Positions 1-11,900 of a DNA stretch of 64,000 nucleotides are shown piece by piece; the stretch's first letter is position 1, and each line of letters starts with the position of its first letter. The stretch covers positions 114,607,783 to 114,671,782 of the forward strand of contig NC_081406.1 of assembly GCF_030272615.1 (NCBI RefSeq), written 5' to 3'. The DNA comes from Cryptomeria japonica. Its lineage: Eukaryota > Streptophyta > Pinopsida > Cupressales > Cupressaceae. The notes beneath the pieces are model-generated. The model was not told where the DNA came from and ran no database searches. It worked only from the letters and a program-made list of their open reading frames with translations. A program made the translations under genes and the position numbers.

Positions 1-690
1 TCTACTTGTACACATGTGCACGAGTTTGAGTGTAGCTAACAGTTTTCTCACTCTCTCCCTTACATGGATCACCCAGATAGACTCTGGGGGCTAGTTTTCC
101 ACATCCTTCTCTCCATGGATCACCTAGTTTTAGGGGTGATATTTCCATGGTTCCTTTTCTCTTCTCATGGATCACCAAAGTGTGTATTCATGCTTTCTAT
201 CTCTTCTTCCTTCTTTTTGCATTTATTTCCATTTAAATCATTCATCTTGTGTTAGAGAGCTCTCAAATCCTTACACTCTTTATTGTTTTTGAATTGAGGC
301 TTAGTTCTCTTTCTTACCGAATGATTCTCCATTAATTTTTGATCTTATATCAAATATTCTTATGAGCATTTGTCATCAATCTTCTTTCACAATTAGATGT
401 GGTAAACATGATACCCCATTTCAACTCACTAAAATTAGCAAGCCAAAGTAGGGGGGGCATACATCTACCCTTGAATTTTCATCACCTTCCTTAGTAAGCA
501 TTTAGGTGATTTGGTGGTTTTATCTAACATGTGATTTTGTAGGGTGCGGATCCTAATTGTGTACTGCAGATACCGATGGGGGCTTCATCCGACAACTTGT
601 AGATATATCCTTTTTTATGAATGTTTACTTTTATGTACTTTATCTTGCATATGCACGTGGTGTCATATGGACGCTAAAGTGGGGGCTAAA
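1..690 (+). other. Probable internal tail of a plus-strand LTR element, with polypurine tract
   Basis: No coding region is recognised here. The last bases (676-690) form a purine-rich tract (aaagtgggggctaaa) directly before a TG dinucleotide at 691, the arrangement expected of a polypurine tract next to a 3' LTR. The 5' part of such an element would lie outside the window. Short open frames in this stretch show no family features. Confidence 0.35.
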
Positions 691-2550
691 TGTAGTGTTG
701 TAAATTGTACACCCTTGCTAGGGTAGTACAATTTCACACTAAGGTTAGCACCTGCCTTAGTGTGCTTGCATCTTGCATTATAATTTCCCTTTAAGCATTT
801 AATTAATTAATTTAATTAAATATTAAGTCCTATTTCATCACTTCATACATCATAAAATTGGGCCCTTTACCCTAAGTGTTCTCCTTTTTATTTTATTTCT
901 CTAATAAATCATTTAATCATAAACACTAATTATGTCCTATTTCAACCTTTAAGGCCCAGTTTTGCATATCAAAACACCTTGACATAAGCTGTAACTTTTG
1001 GATTCGCTCTAATATCATCATATCTAATGGCCCTAAAAAATTTGGTGAAAAGTTGGTTGGACCATGTGCCTTCCCGCCACGGTCCTCGAGTTTTTTCCCA
1101 AAATTTTGGGAGCATAATTCTATGATATTATAATGCTTAACCCTAAAATATTGACAAGAAATTCAATTCCTAGGTCAGCCTAAAGGTGGAATTAAGTCGA
1201 AATTAAGATCTAGGGTTTCATACATAAGAGCTCTCTTTCTTCATTTGAAGGCAACTAAGATCTATCTACTCTAAAGGAGGTTTTAGCAAAGCAAGCATAA
1301 GGAGCCTTCTATGTAGTGAAAGAGAAGCCTATGTGGAGTCTTCAACAACATTCAACAACATTCAACAAAATTTCATCAAGAATTCATCATCAATTAGGAG
1401 CCTTGAAGACATTGAAGAGTAATAGGAGATCTAGTGGCAATATCTCTCCCTTGGGGATTGGTATGATTTCATGTTATTTTCATGTCTTTGTATGAGCTTA
1501 TTTACATAAATTTTCATATTTACATTCATTCTTTAGATCACTTTGCATCATTGATTTAGAGCATTTACTTTGTCAATTACAAGCAATTAGGGTTTACTCT
1601 TTAGGGTTTCTCTAGATTATTTACTTTCATTTTAGGATCTTGCATACACATAAGGTTCTAGCACACACATTTTCAGTACATTATCGACTATTTATGGAGG
1701 TGGAAATCACCAACATAGGGGTTTGACTAAGGAAAAACCCTATATGGCCACCCAAACCTTCCCTTTTCAGATGCAGGTGCAGAAACAAGTACCCAAAGGC
1801 ACTTTCCGCTCAGCAAAAGGCACAAGAACCACCCAGAATCATTAGATCTTCCCTAATCTACTTGGTATAGGGGCATGGCCCCCTTGTCCTACCCAAGATA
1901 GTGGTGTGGTTCTGTGTTCCCTTTTCTTTGTAGTGATTTTTAGCAGGTTGCAACTTCAGGTCATCAGATTTTCAGTCTTTCAGTTGCAACCTCCTATTTG
2001 CAAAAATAGGACAGTGGCATGGCATCTTGGTCTAGGTCAATTTTGGTCAATTTGTAGCATGAGGTACACATCTTGAATCCTCTCCCTTTCATACTTTTAT
2101 TATCTCAATTTCAAATCTACAAGTTTGTGCAATTCCAAGTTCATTTATGCTTCATTCTTTATCTCCTAATCTAGTTGATCATTCAAACCCTAGTTTTTCT
2201 CATCATTTTCAACAAGAGGAATAGAAACCCTAAGAGGTAATACTTGGCTCTCTCTTTCTCACAAGAAGTAGCCAAAGTGAGCTATCTCCCTAGGATCTTT
2301 CATATTCCCAATGTGTTGGAAAAAGTAGGATTAGGTCCTAGTCACCCAATCTCACTTTTCCCACCACCACAATTCCAAAAACAAGGTTTGACCTAAGGCA
2401 AACCCCTATTCCCAACAAATTTCCTATACGCCACTGTTCGCAAGAATAGGAATAGAGTTACAATTCTTAGGATCATTTTTATTCATAGAGGCAAACAGGT
2501 TCCTTTTTAGATGACTAAAAATTTGAAGGAATAGAGTGACAAGGATTTTG
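691..2550 (+). repeat. Candidate 3' LTR, Gypsy-type, related to family B; right end uncertain
   Basis: It starts with TGTAGTGTTG directly after a polypurine tract. Around 2365-2410 the text (aattccaaaa, ggtttgaccta, aaacccct) matches the reverse complement of the family-B LTRs at 46199-46245 and 48811-48860, so this is a relative of that family in the opposite orientation. A GGACC...GGTCC hairpin typical of family B lies at 1059-1085. A similar module occurs twice (about 1720-1830 and 2370-2470). I could not find a matching partner LTR or a TSD, so the right boundary is a guess. Confidence 0.42.
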
Positions 2551-3622
2551 GTTTTGAAAATTTAGGACAACCTTTTGGGAACAAATTCAAACACTCACAT
2601 ATTGCTCATATCCATGTTCATTTCTATATTTGACGATTGTAGCTCAGTATTTATGTACAATTGCTTTAATTTACACACTTTTACCCTTATTTTAACATTA
2701 TTAATCAAATCAATTCAAATTAAAGGGAAAGAAGAGGCACATCTAAATTCCTTGGAATCTAATCGGAATCTAGATCTATTAAGGTCAGTTCTATCAAATT
2801 CCTCTTTCCCTTATGTAATTGGTCCCTAAGAAAAAATCAAGGGTTTTATTTCATCATTGGGTGAAACCCTAATATTTCACCACATTACAATTTATCTAAG
2901 AAATTATTTAATTCTTTGTTCTTAAATGATGTGACATGTTGGTTCTAAAATCAACATATCCCCAAACCCTAAAGGATAGCTACTTCTTATTCTTGGGTTC
3001 AAGGTTGGATTTGGCCAACGAACGAGATTTAGTCACAAGAACGAAATCTCTTGCACTTCTGGCTCTGAGAGACAAAGGCAGTTATACTTTGACAATGCCC
3101 AAATGACTCATTACACTTTATACTCATGGTATTGCACATTACAGTAGATACTTCCCAATAAAAATATACCAAGGAAGCTCTACACACCTTGGATCTGGCT
3201 ATAATCTTGGTATGCTAACATTCACTCAACACTTGGGAATGGTTCTTAATATAACACTAACTCCTACAATATAATGAAAATGATATCTTGAGAATATTTG
3301 TGATTTTGAAAAACTGGATGCAAACTCCATAACCAGTGCCTTCCTTAGGGAAACATAGTCAACCTACAACATTCAAGAATTCTACCCAAATAGATTAAAT
3401 CCTAACCAATTAGTTCATAACACTAATGCATTACATTAATGTCCTCCATTTTGCTTTTGTTGCAGTCATTCTTGGTAATCCTTGATGCACACAACATCAT
3501 TTCTTTGACCTGTTACAAGCAAATTAATCTCTTTCCTGAAGAGAAGTAAAAACCAAGACAAACACTTGAACTTGCTAGGACAAATAAAGGATCCTTAATC
3601 ATTCATTTCATAAAATAGTGAT
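2551..3622. other. Unassigned sequence left of element E
   Basis: No long reading frame, family motif or LTR boundary is recognisable. It is AT-rich and resembles the flank on the other side of element E (17774 onward). Before E inserted, 3627 and 17774 would have been adjacent. Confidence 0.5.
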
Positions 3623-3627
3623 TATAC

Positions 3628-4673
3628 TATTGGTATTTTGGTATGGTTTTGTCATTAATGTCAACACCAACTAACACTTATCAACTCTGGCACTTTGGAA
3701 GATCAACAATATTCACCGACACAGCAAATGACTTATGCACAGTCACCGGTATCTGGTACATTGGCAGGATATAATGTTCACCGACACTTGGTTATGTCAA
3801 AGACATCATTTGGACACTTTGTCTTGAAGATTTTTTTAATGGTATATTCATATTTGCATATTTGTTGTTACCGGCAAATAGGTCCAGGTTACACACTGGC
3901 AGGCTTATCTTTTCCAGATCAGCATGACACACTATGGAGATGATTTATTACTGTTGTAAATGCATCTAGCCGATAATTTGTATCGGTTATTGCATTGGAT
4001 ATTGTTTTAATTATAAATTGATTTTATTGTAATATCCATTAGAGCCGACCTACTAAAATTGGTCTTAGGTTATGGTATAAATGTAAAATCTTATTTGTAA
4101 GATCGGATGTGGAATGCGAAAAAGGATTGTGTGGAGGTATATGCGAGAATAAGAAGAGCTATACATGCAAACATCATTTGAAGGTTGAAGGAGGGTTTTG
4201 TGAAGACAATCAAAACTACACTGGTATTGAATCCAGCATAGAAAGATGCTAATTTGAGCAGTACATCCTTATTGGATTTAACCATCCAATTATAGTCAGT
4301 GTGACTCATATTTTGTGTTTGAGTAGTGAGCTCTAGGTGCTTGGCCTTTCTGCATGTGTAGACCCTATTTGTATACACTTACTATCTACAGTAGTATCAT
4401 CTGATTGTGGGTAAGGTTTCCTACCATGGTTTTTCCCCTTACAGGGTTTCCACATACAAATATTGGTGTTATGTGTTGTGGATGACTTTATCTTTTTGTT
4501 TCATGCATTAATCCTTACCAGTATAGAAATTAATTGATAAAACTATCTACCAACATATAAGACTAGTTTACTGGTATTAAGCATTAAGTTGGTTAAACTA
4601 TTTTTGGTTTGAATTTATTTGACAATTGATTCACACCCGCCCCCCCCCTCTTAGTTGTATCTAGGACCTAACA
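3628..4673 (+). repeat. 5' LTR of element E
   Basis: It begins TATTGGTATTTT (the 3' LTR has the canonical TGTTGG, so the G has mutated) and ends CCTAACA. It lies between the TSD copy at 3623-3627 and the primer binding site at 4676. A C-rich run (4637-4649) lies within the last 40 bases. The partner is 16704-17768. Confidence 0.93.
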
Positions 4674-4675
4674 AT

Positions 4676-4688
4676 TGGTATCAGAGCC
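4676..4688 (+). promoter_or_regulatory. Primer binding site (initiator Met-tRNA type) of element E
   Basis: TGGTATCAGAGCC lies two bases after the 5' LTR. This is the classical complement of the 3' end of plant initiator methionine tRNA used by Copia elements to prime minus-strand synthesis. Confidence 0.93.
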
Positions 4689-4729
4689 TAGTCCTCTTTT
4701 GCAGAAGTTTAATAGCTTGAGGATATCCA

Positions 4730-6239
4730 ATGTCTACTAACTATTTTAGGAAGGATAGTCCTAAACTTGATGGAACCAACTACGACATATGGAAGATCAT
4801 AATGGAGACACATCTAAATTGCATTGGAAAGGACATTTGGGATGTTACAAAGAATGGCTATACTACTCCTACTCAGAATCAGCCTAATCCACCTAACTTG
4901 ACTAAAGATGAGGAAAATGATTGCAAAGCAAGAGAAGCACTTTTGAGCGCATTATCAGATCAACAAATCATGGGATTATCATATAGGTCTACAACTAAAG
5001 CTATTTGGGATCATTTGGAAACACTGAATGAAGTAGATTCCACAATCAAAATTGCAAAACTTGAAAGCTTCTGGGTCAAGTATGAAAATCTGAAAATGGA
5101 AGAAGATGAAAGGATTTATGCTTTTATGGAAAGAGTAAATGAAATTGTTTTGGGTATTAAATGTTGTGGAGGAACTTTAAGTGAAGATAAAATTATTTCA
5201 AAAGTTTTAAGAGGATTTCCACTGACATATAAAATGAAAGTTACTGCTATAAATGAGTTAAGAACAATGCCTAATACATCAGTAACTAGGGATACATTGA
5301 TTGGAAAACATTTAGCTTTTGAAATTGAGGAATTTGGTCCTATTGCTACTATAAAGATTGATTTATCTTTTAAAGCATCTACATCATCTGCACCATCATT
5401 TGACAAGTCTAATTGGAAAGCCTTTTATGCAAGAGAACTTGAAGAAAGCAGGAGAGAAAATGAAGAACTTGAAGAACTTGAAGCACTATTTGCAAGAAAA
5501 ATGCCTAAAGGTCTAGTTGGAAGTAAGTATGAAGGTAAAGCACCCTTTAAATGTTTTAACTATAATAAGATTGGTCATATGGCTTCAAGATGCCCTGATA
5601 GACATGCTAGACTAAGAGAAGAAGCTAGAAGAACATACAAGCCTAACCCTGATTATCAGAGATACAGATTTAAGAAGAATAAAGACAAATCTTGTTATCT
5701 TGTTAATGAAGGAGTGACTGATGATTCTGATGAGGATCCGATAGACAATGGATGGGTTTTTGTTGCTATAACAGAAGATCTACTGGCACATACTACTCAA
5801 CCAGTAGAACAGGCCTTGGCAGCTAAAGTTGAAGTTAAGGATGAATGGATCATTGATTCAGGATGCTCAAATCATATGACTAGTGATAAAAGTAAATTCT
5901 TGACTTTTCAGGATTATAATGGAGGTCTAGTAAGATTTGGAGATGATAAAGATTGTTTGATCAAAGGTAAAGGTACAATATCTCTTGATGGTAAGCATAA
6001 TACTAACAATGTTTACTATGTTGAAGGTTTAAAGCATAATCTTTTGAGTGTTGGTCAATTAGTTGAGAAAGGATTTCAGTTACAATTCAAAAATGGAAAA
6101 TGCAAAACCATGAATAGAACTGGTTTAGAAATTACAACTAGTAATCAAACCAGAGGTAATATCTTTCATTTGAATAATAGTGAAAAGACATGCTTGATTG
6201 CACATATTGAGGAAAGTTGTCTATGGTATAAGAGACTCT
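4730..6239 (+). pseudogene. Element E gag-pol, first part (Gag, protease, start of pre-integrase)
   Basis: An open frame of about 500 codons beginning MSTNYFRKDSPKLDGTNY, a typical Copia Gag start (retrotran_gag, UBN2-like). A zinc knuckle lies at about residues 277-290 with spacing C-X2-Y-X4-H-X4-C: the second Cys has become Tyr (TAT for TGT). The aspartic protease active site is seen as WIIDSGCSNHM (about residue 376), followed by LKHNLLSVGQL. The frame reads into the pre-integrase motif LWYKRL and is then cut at codon level by element F (TSD actct at 6235-6239). It resumes in the same sense at 13423. The final Leu-Ile-Thr codons of the apparent frame belong to the inserted LTR. No premature stop was seen in this part. 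Confidence 0.9.
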
Positions 6240-7756
6240 TGATAACTTAATGATGAACAACTAGTACCAAATCGGTACTGAGAGGGGGGGGTGAATTAGT
6301 ACAAACAAAAACACAAACTTAAACCAGTTTGTCAGCAGACATTGTGCATTGACAGACAAACAGTAACATCGGTCCTTCAACAAAGTTCAACCAGCAAAAC
6401 CCAAAATAACTGAGACAAGCATAGACTGGTTGACACTTATCTTCTCATAAAATCTAACACCTCATTTCCACTTCACCCTAATGCATGAGTAGATAATCTA
6501 CCATCCCAAATGTACATATCACAACAAGATCAACATGCATCACCGCTTAACAGAAAACAATCATAATCATCACATGAAGAAAACATCACACTTGACACAC
6601 ATATTTTTCACGTGGAAACCCAACTGGGAAAAATCACGGTGGGAATGAATACCCACAAGCTTATTTTTGAACTCTTTAGAAGTCCGCTCTGTTAGGAGCC
6701 TTGTCCAGTTAAAGATAGATACAATAGGTTCGGTTAGGAACTGATCCTATTAGGGATCACCCAGTTAAGGGATGGCTACAATACCCGGTTAAGGGTTAAA
6801 CCCTGTTAAAGGTTATCTTGTTAGAGGATTTCAAGAACTCAATAGCTAAAGGATATCAATGACTCAGTAGCTTTGAGTTACCTTATTATAGGATTTTCAA
6901 CAAGCTAGTTAAGGCTACCCTGTTAGGGGAATTCACAACTGTTGAGGTGGTTAAAGATCAATAGGTATATCAATGACCTGATAATAGCACTCAATGCCAA
7001 TGCAGATCTGCTTAAGCTCCTCTTCACCTTCTACACTTATACTCTGCAGATATGACTTCATTCCTTTGGTCTGGCAAGAATCACATATCTCTTCTCTTAG
7101 ATACACACACACAAATTTTTCCAACAACCTCTAGAAGAATCACAACATCAACCTTATAGGACAACAGACAGGTTGATAGCATAAACCCTAAACCCTAAAA
7201 CTTGTTAGGTTAAGGAATTCAAATGATTCAATCCTGACCGTTGAGCATACTGCATTAAATGCAACAGTCTTGATCCAATCTCAAGACATTCTCCATCGTT
7301 CATTTTCCACCGATTGCATGGCAGCTGATAACCCATCACACGTTATCACCATTTACAAACTTTGTGCATTCCCGAGGTAGATAGGAACAATCTCCTTCAT
7401 GCAAGATCCTTCACACACATAAGGCTTACGTGTCAACATAATTTGTTCATTGTTATGATGCTAACTCATCACACAAAGTCACCGGTTGAGCCACATAGGC
7501 TTGAAGCACTCCAACCAGAAACCCTAAAGTTGAGACCACCAACCAGTAGTCATACACCGCTTCCATGTGTTGGTTCCCATAACCTTATGTCGGTTCATCT
7601 TTAAACAAACACACCACTTCACTTTGGCACAAATGACAGTTCACAGTGAAAGTCGGTTCACAGTGTTATACTGGTTCTTCTTCTCTTCATCATATTGGCA
7701 TCAATGACAACACACAATGTCATTATGTCCTCATATCGGTTCACATAATGCCAACA
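6240..7756 (-). repeat. 3' LTR of element F
   Basis: On the minus strand it starts TGTTGGCATTATG and ends AAGTTATCA. It contains a run of degenerate short repeats around GTTARRG (about 6680-6960) and two to three AAACCCT telomere-box units near 7186-7200. A C-rich tract (minus strand) lies about 40 bases from the end. Confidence 0.93.
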
Positions 7757-7770
7757 ATTTCCCCCTTATC
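7757..7770 (-). promoter_or_regulatory. Polypurine tract of element F
   Basis: On the minus strand the sequence gataagggggaaat directly precedes the TGTTGG start of the 3' LTR, the expected primer site for plus-strand DNA synthesis. The intervening 7771-7998 is the noncoding tail after pol. Confidence 0.8.
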
Positions 7771-7998
7771 ATTGATGGAAATATACAAAGATATCTCTCT
7801 GCTTCACATCTTCTCCCCCAATTTCTATAGATATCTTTTCCACTTCACATCTTCTCCCCCTTTGACAACAATGCCAAAGTGGAGGCACAAGCTTCCCTGT
7901 TCCATTATGTTGCTCCCCCTAAGGAGTAGCATCCTTCAACACATTAGTCCAAAAAGAAATGACCGGTGCAATGCCTGACTGATGTGGAGAAAATACTT

Positions 7999-10900
7999 TT
8001 AGTTCACCTCCTGAAGGGGTAGAACCCCTAATTCACCTCTTAAGTACATAAATGTAGTCTTTGGTAGAGGCTTGGTGAATATGTCTGCTAACTGCTCCTT
8101 ACTGGAAACATGTTCCAGTCCAATCTCTTTGTTCTGAACCTTTTCCCTCAAGAAATGATATTTAAGCTCAAAGTGCTTGGTCCTAGAATGTAAAACTGGG
8201 TTCTTTGAAATATTGATAGCATTTGTGTTATCACAAAATATGCTTACTGGTTCAGATACAGGAACTTTGAAGCCATTTAATACATGCTTCATCCAGATTG
8301 TCTGAGTGCAATTCATGAAAGCTGCAACATACTCTGCTTCCGCTATAGACTAGGAGATACAGCTCTGCTTCTTACTCATCCATGAGATTAGTCTACCACT
8401 GAGAAAGAATGCACCACTGGTTGTGCTCTTTTGGTCATCCACATTACCTGCCTAGTCAGCATCTGTAAATACTTTTAGGTTGAAATCATTGCTATATGGG
8501 TACCACAATCCATAGTCAACTGTTCCCTTTAGATACCTAAGAATCCGCTTGACTACAACCAAGTGAGATTCTCTTGGACTTTTCTGGAACCTTGCAGTAA
8601 TGCCAACTGCATGTACAATATCTGGTCTATTGTGCACTACATAATCCAACTTACCAATCATGGATCGGTATTCCTTCTCATCAACCAATGTTGAGTCATC
8701 TTCTTTGGATAGTTTACAACCGGTCACCATTGGTGTACCAATCGGTTTTCTATCTTCCATGCCAAAGGTCTTCAACACCTCTTTGACATACTTGGACTGA
8801 GTGATAAAGATTCCATATTTCATCTGTTGAATCTGCAGTCCAATGAAGAACTTAATTTCCCCTATGAGTGACATCTCAAACTCCTTCTTCATCTCATCTA
8901 CAAACTCATGACTCATCTTGTCATCTCCACCAAAGATAATGTCATCAACAAATACCACACAAATTAGAATCTAATCTCCTTTAGTTTTCAAGTAGATATT
9001 ACTATCTTCACTTGTTCTCTCAAATCCAATTTTCACAAGATGGGAGTGCAGATGTTCATACCATGCTCTAAGTGCCTGCTTTAGACCATATAAGGCTTTA
9101 TGTAACCTACACATCATGTCACTATCTTCAGGTAGGGAAAACCCATCGGATTGCTCTATATACACCTCCTCTTCAAGTACACCATTTAGGAATGCAGATT
9201 TTACATCCATTTGATATACTTTAAATCCTTTAAAGGCTGCATATGCAAGAAGCATACGAACTCCTTCCAATCTGGCTACTAGTGCAAAAGTTTCTCCATA
9301 GTCTTCTCCTTCTTCTTGGGCATACCCTTTACACACCAGTCTGGCTTTGTTTCTAATCACCTTGCCATCCTCATTTAGCTTATTTCTGAAAACCCATTTG
9401 GTACCAATGACATTTTTATGCTCCGGTCTAAGTACCAAAGACCATGTACCATTTTTCTCTATCTGGTCAAGTTCCTCTTCCATTGCCTTGATCCAGTCTT
9501 CATCTTTATGTGCCTCTTTGAATGTCTTAGGCTCAAATTCAAAGACCAAACATGAGCTTTCTCTAACCTTTCTTCTTTTAAGGATTCCAACATCCTTATC
9601 TCCTATGATCTGGTTAGGATCATGATTCAGCTTAACATACTGAGGAATGGTCTTAACAGATCCCTCATCACATTTTGTATCAAACTTACTCTGGTGTTCA
9701 CTCCTCTTGATGTAACATTTTCTACCAAATACTCTAAAGTAACTAACAACAGGTGCCTTACCGGTCCAATACTCAAAAGGCATTTTATCCTTACCTTTCT
9801 TGATGAGTACCTGGTTCATTGTGTAGATTGTTGTGCTCACCACTTCTCTCCAAAAAGTGTGAGCTACCTTTCCTTGAATAAACATGGTTCTAGATGCTTC
9901 AACCATAATCCAGTTATTCCTCTTTGCTAGGCCATTTTGTTGTGGACTCTGGGGAGCAGATAGTTGCCTCTTGATGTTGTATTCTTCACAGTACTTGTTG
10001 AATTCACCGAAAGTGAATTCCCCTCCTTGATTAGTTCCCAGGCACTTGATCCTTTTACCGCTTTTCTTCTCCACTAATGCTCTAAAAGCTTTGAACTTCC
10101 CAAAAGATTTAGACTTATCTTTCAAGAATGTGACCCACATCATTCTTGAGAAGTCATCAGTGAGAATCATCAAGCACCTATCACCCTACACACTTCTAGT
10201 TTTCATAGGACCACACAATTCAGTATGTACAAGATCAAGCAAATTGTCAGCAGTGAAAGGTTTACCTTTAAAGGCTGAGGAAGACATTTTCCCCAATTGA
10301 CACTCCCTACACAAGGTATTATCCATTTTTCTTAGCACCGACAACCCTCTAACTGCCTTGATCTTACTAGCCTTCACAATGTTATCAAAATTTACATGAT
10401 AGAGTCTCCTATGCCATATCCACCTATAATCAAATTTAGCCATAAGACATGTACTTATATTTGCATTCAACTAAAATAAGTTACCTTTGTTCTGCATGCC
10501 GGTGGCCACCAGTTCACCATTATTTCCTTTGATTTTGTACACTCCATTCCTGAATTCCAGAGTGAGACCACTATCATTCAGCTAGGCAACACTCAGAAGG
10601 TTGTGTCTGAGACCATCAACCCAATATACATTGTTAGCACTACTCTTTCCATTCAGAGAGATGGACCCTCTGCCTTTGACCATGCATGGTGCATCATTTC
10701 CAAAGCGAACCACACCACCATCATATTCTTCCAAGGATAGAAACTTGCCCCGGTCACCAGCCATATGGTGAGAACAACCACTGTCAATGATCCACTCATT
10801 GGAATTATCAAACTGGGAGACAAGAGCCTTCTTGTCTGACACATCTTCTTTGACAGCAGCGAACACAATGTCTTCATTTTCTTCATCCTCTAATTCCTCA

Positions 10901-11829
10901 TCTATGACACCTTCATCAACTACCACAAAATAGTTTCTCCGGTTTCCTCCTTTGAATTTCTTGAACCTTTCTAGTTTGTCCTTGTTATCACCATTAGGAT
11001 AGTTCACAACAATATGTCCTATTTGGTTGCAAGAAAAACATTTCAAAGGAAGCTTACCTCTGTATTTACCGGTTCCTTTAGGTAGTTTCCTTACAAGAAG
11101 AGCTTCAAACTCCATTAGAAATTCCTCATCATCCATTACTCTGCCTTGTCTTGTTTCAGCACTGGTGCTTGCTTCTTTTCTTTTTCTGGATGGTACAGCA
11201 GAAGCTTTAAAAGGTGATTCAATCTTTGGAACACTACCATCAAAACTATTTAGCTCATAAGTTGTCAACTTTGCAATGATGGAGTCTAGGGATACCTTAG
11301 TCTTGTCTATTGATCTCAGCTCCTCAATAGTAGCAACCCTTATTGCATAGACCAGTAATAGGGATCTCAGGACTTTGCTTACCACAATGGAATCTTCCAT
11401 TTTACCACCTACACTCTTGATATCTCCAACAATAGTTTTGATTCTTATACCATACTGTTGAATGGTCTCACCTTCAACCATCTGCATGTCTTCAAACTTC
11501 CCTCTAATGCTTTCTTCCTTAGCTTGTTTTACATGCTCATCACCACCATAGATATTTTCAAGAGTATCCCATACCTCTTTGGGATTTACCTTATCTTGGA
11601 CATCAATGAACTCAATGTCAGATAAACTACTAATTAGGGCTTCCATGACTTGCCCATTCTCCTGCATTTCTCCCTCTAGGTCATCGATGAGAGTATCGGT
11701 AGAGGCAACATAGGCATTCTCAACATAGGTCCAATGTTGAGCACCCATGCTTCTGATGAATATCTTCATTTTGTCTTTCCATATACTGAAGTTTTCTCTA
11801 TTAAAATTTGGACCTTCCCTCTTCATCAT
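7999..11829 (-). pseudogene. Element F gag-pol polyprotein with six amber codons
   Basis: Reading leftward in one frame: Gag from MMKREGPNFNRENFSIWKDK; a zinc knuckle C-X2-C-X4-H-X4-Y (last Cys now Tyr); the protease site WIIDSGCSHHM; pre-integrase WHRRLYHVNF; integrase core; reverse transcriptase with FVDDIIFGG; and Copia RNase H ending in DIFTKPLP and the natural TAA at 7999. Six in-frame stops, all TAG, lie at 10582-10584, 10471-10473, 10186-10188, 8971-8973, 8452-8454 and 8350-8352. At the integrase site the second catalytic Asp reads Asn (GTNQGGEF) and the expected Glu reads Lys (GLAKRN). An in-frame deletion after DTKCDEG removes the region between integrase and reverse transcriptase. 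No frameshift was found. The gene is dead. Confidence 0.93.
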
Positions 11830-11886
11830 TAGACTGGGATCTTTACCTCAAGCGGTTAAGCTTATAGCATAGAGGACCTAGAGGAT

Positions 11887-11898
11887 GCTCTAATACCA
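11887..11898 (-). promoter_or_regulatory. Primer binding site of element F
   Basis: On the minus strand TGGTATTAGAGC lies two bases after the 5' LTR. It differs from the initiator Met-tRNA complement by one base (TATTAG for TATCAG), consistent with a C-to-T change. Confidence 0.88.
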
Positions 11899-11900
11899 AT

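Noticed and set aside
4676-4688. tRNA gene remnant
   Set aside because: Only the short tRNA complement is present, right after an LTR; it is a primer binding site. The same holds at 11887, 35796 and 53202.
7186-7200. Interstitial telomere repeat
   Set aside because: Only two to three AAACCCT units and present at the same place in both F LTRs, so it is part of the LTR.
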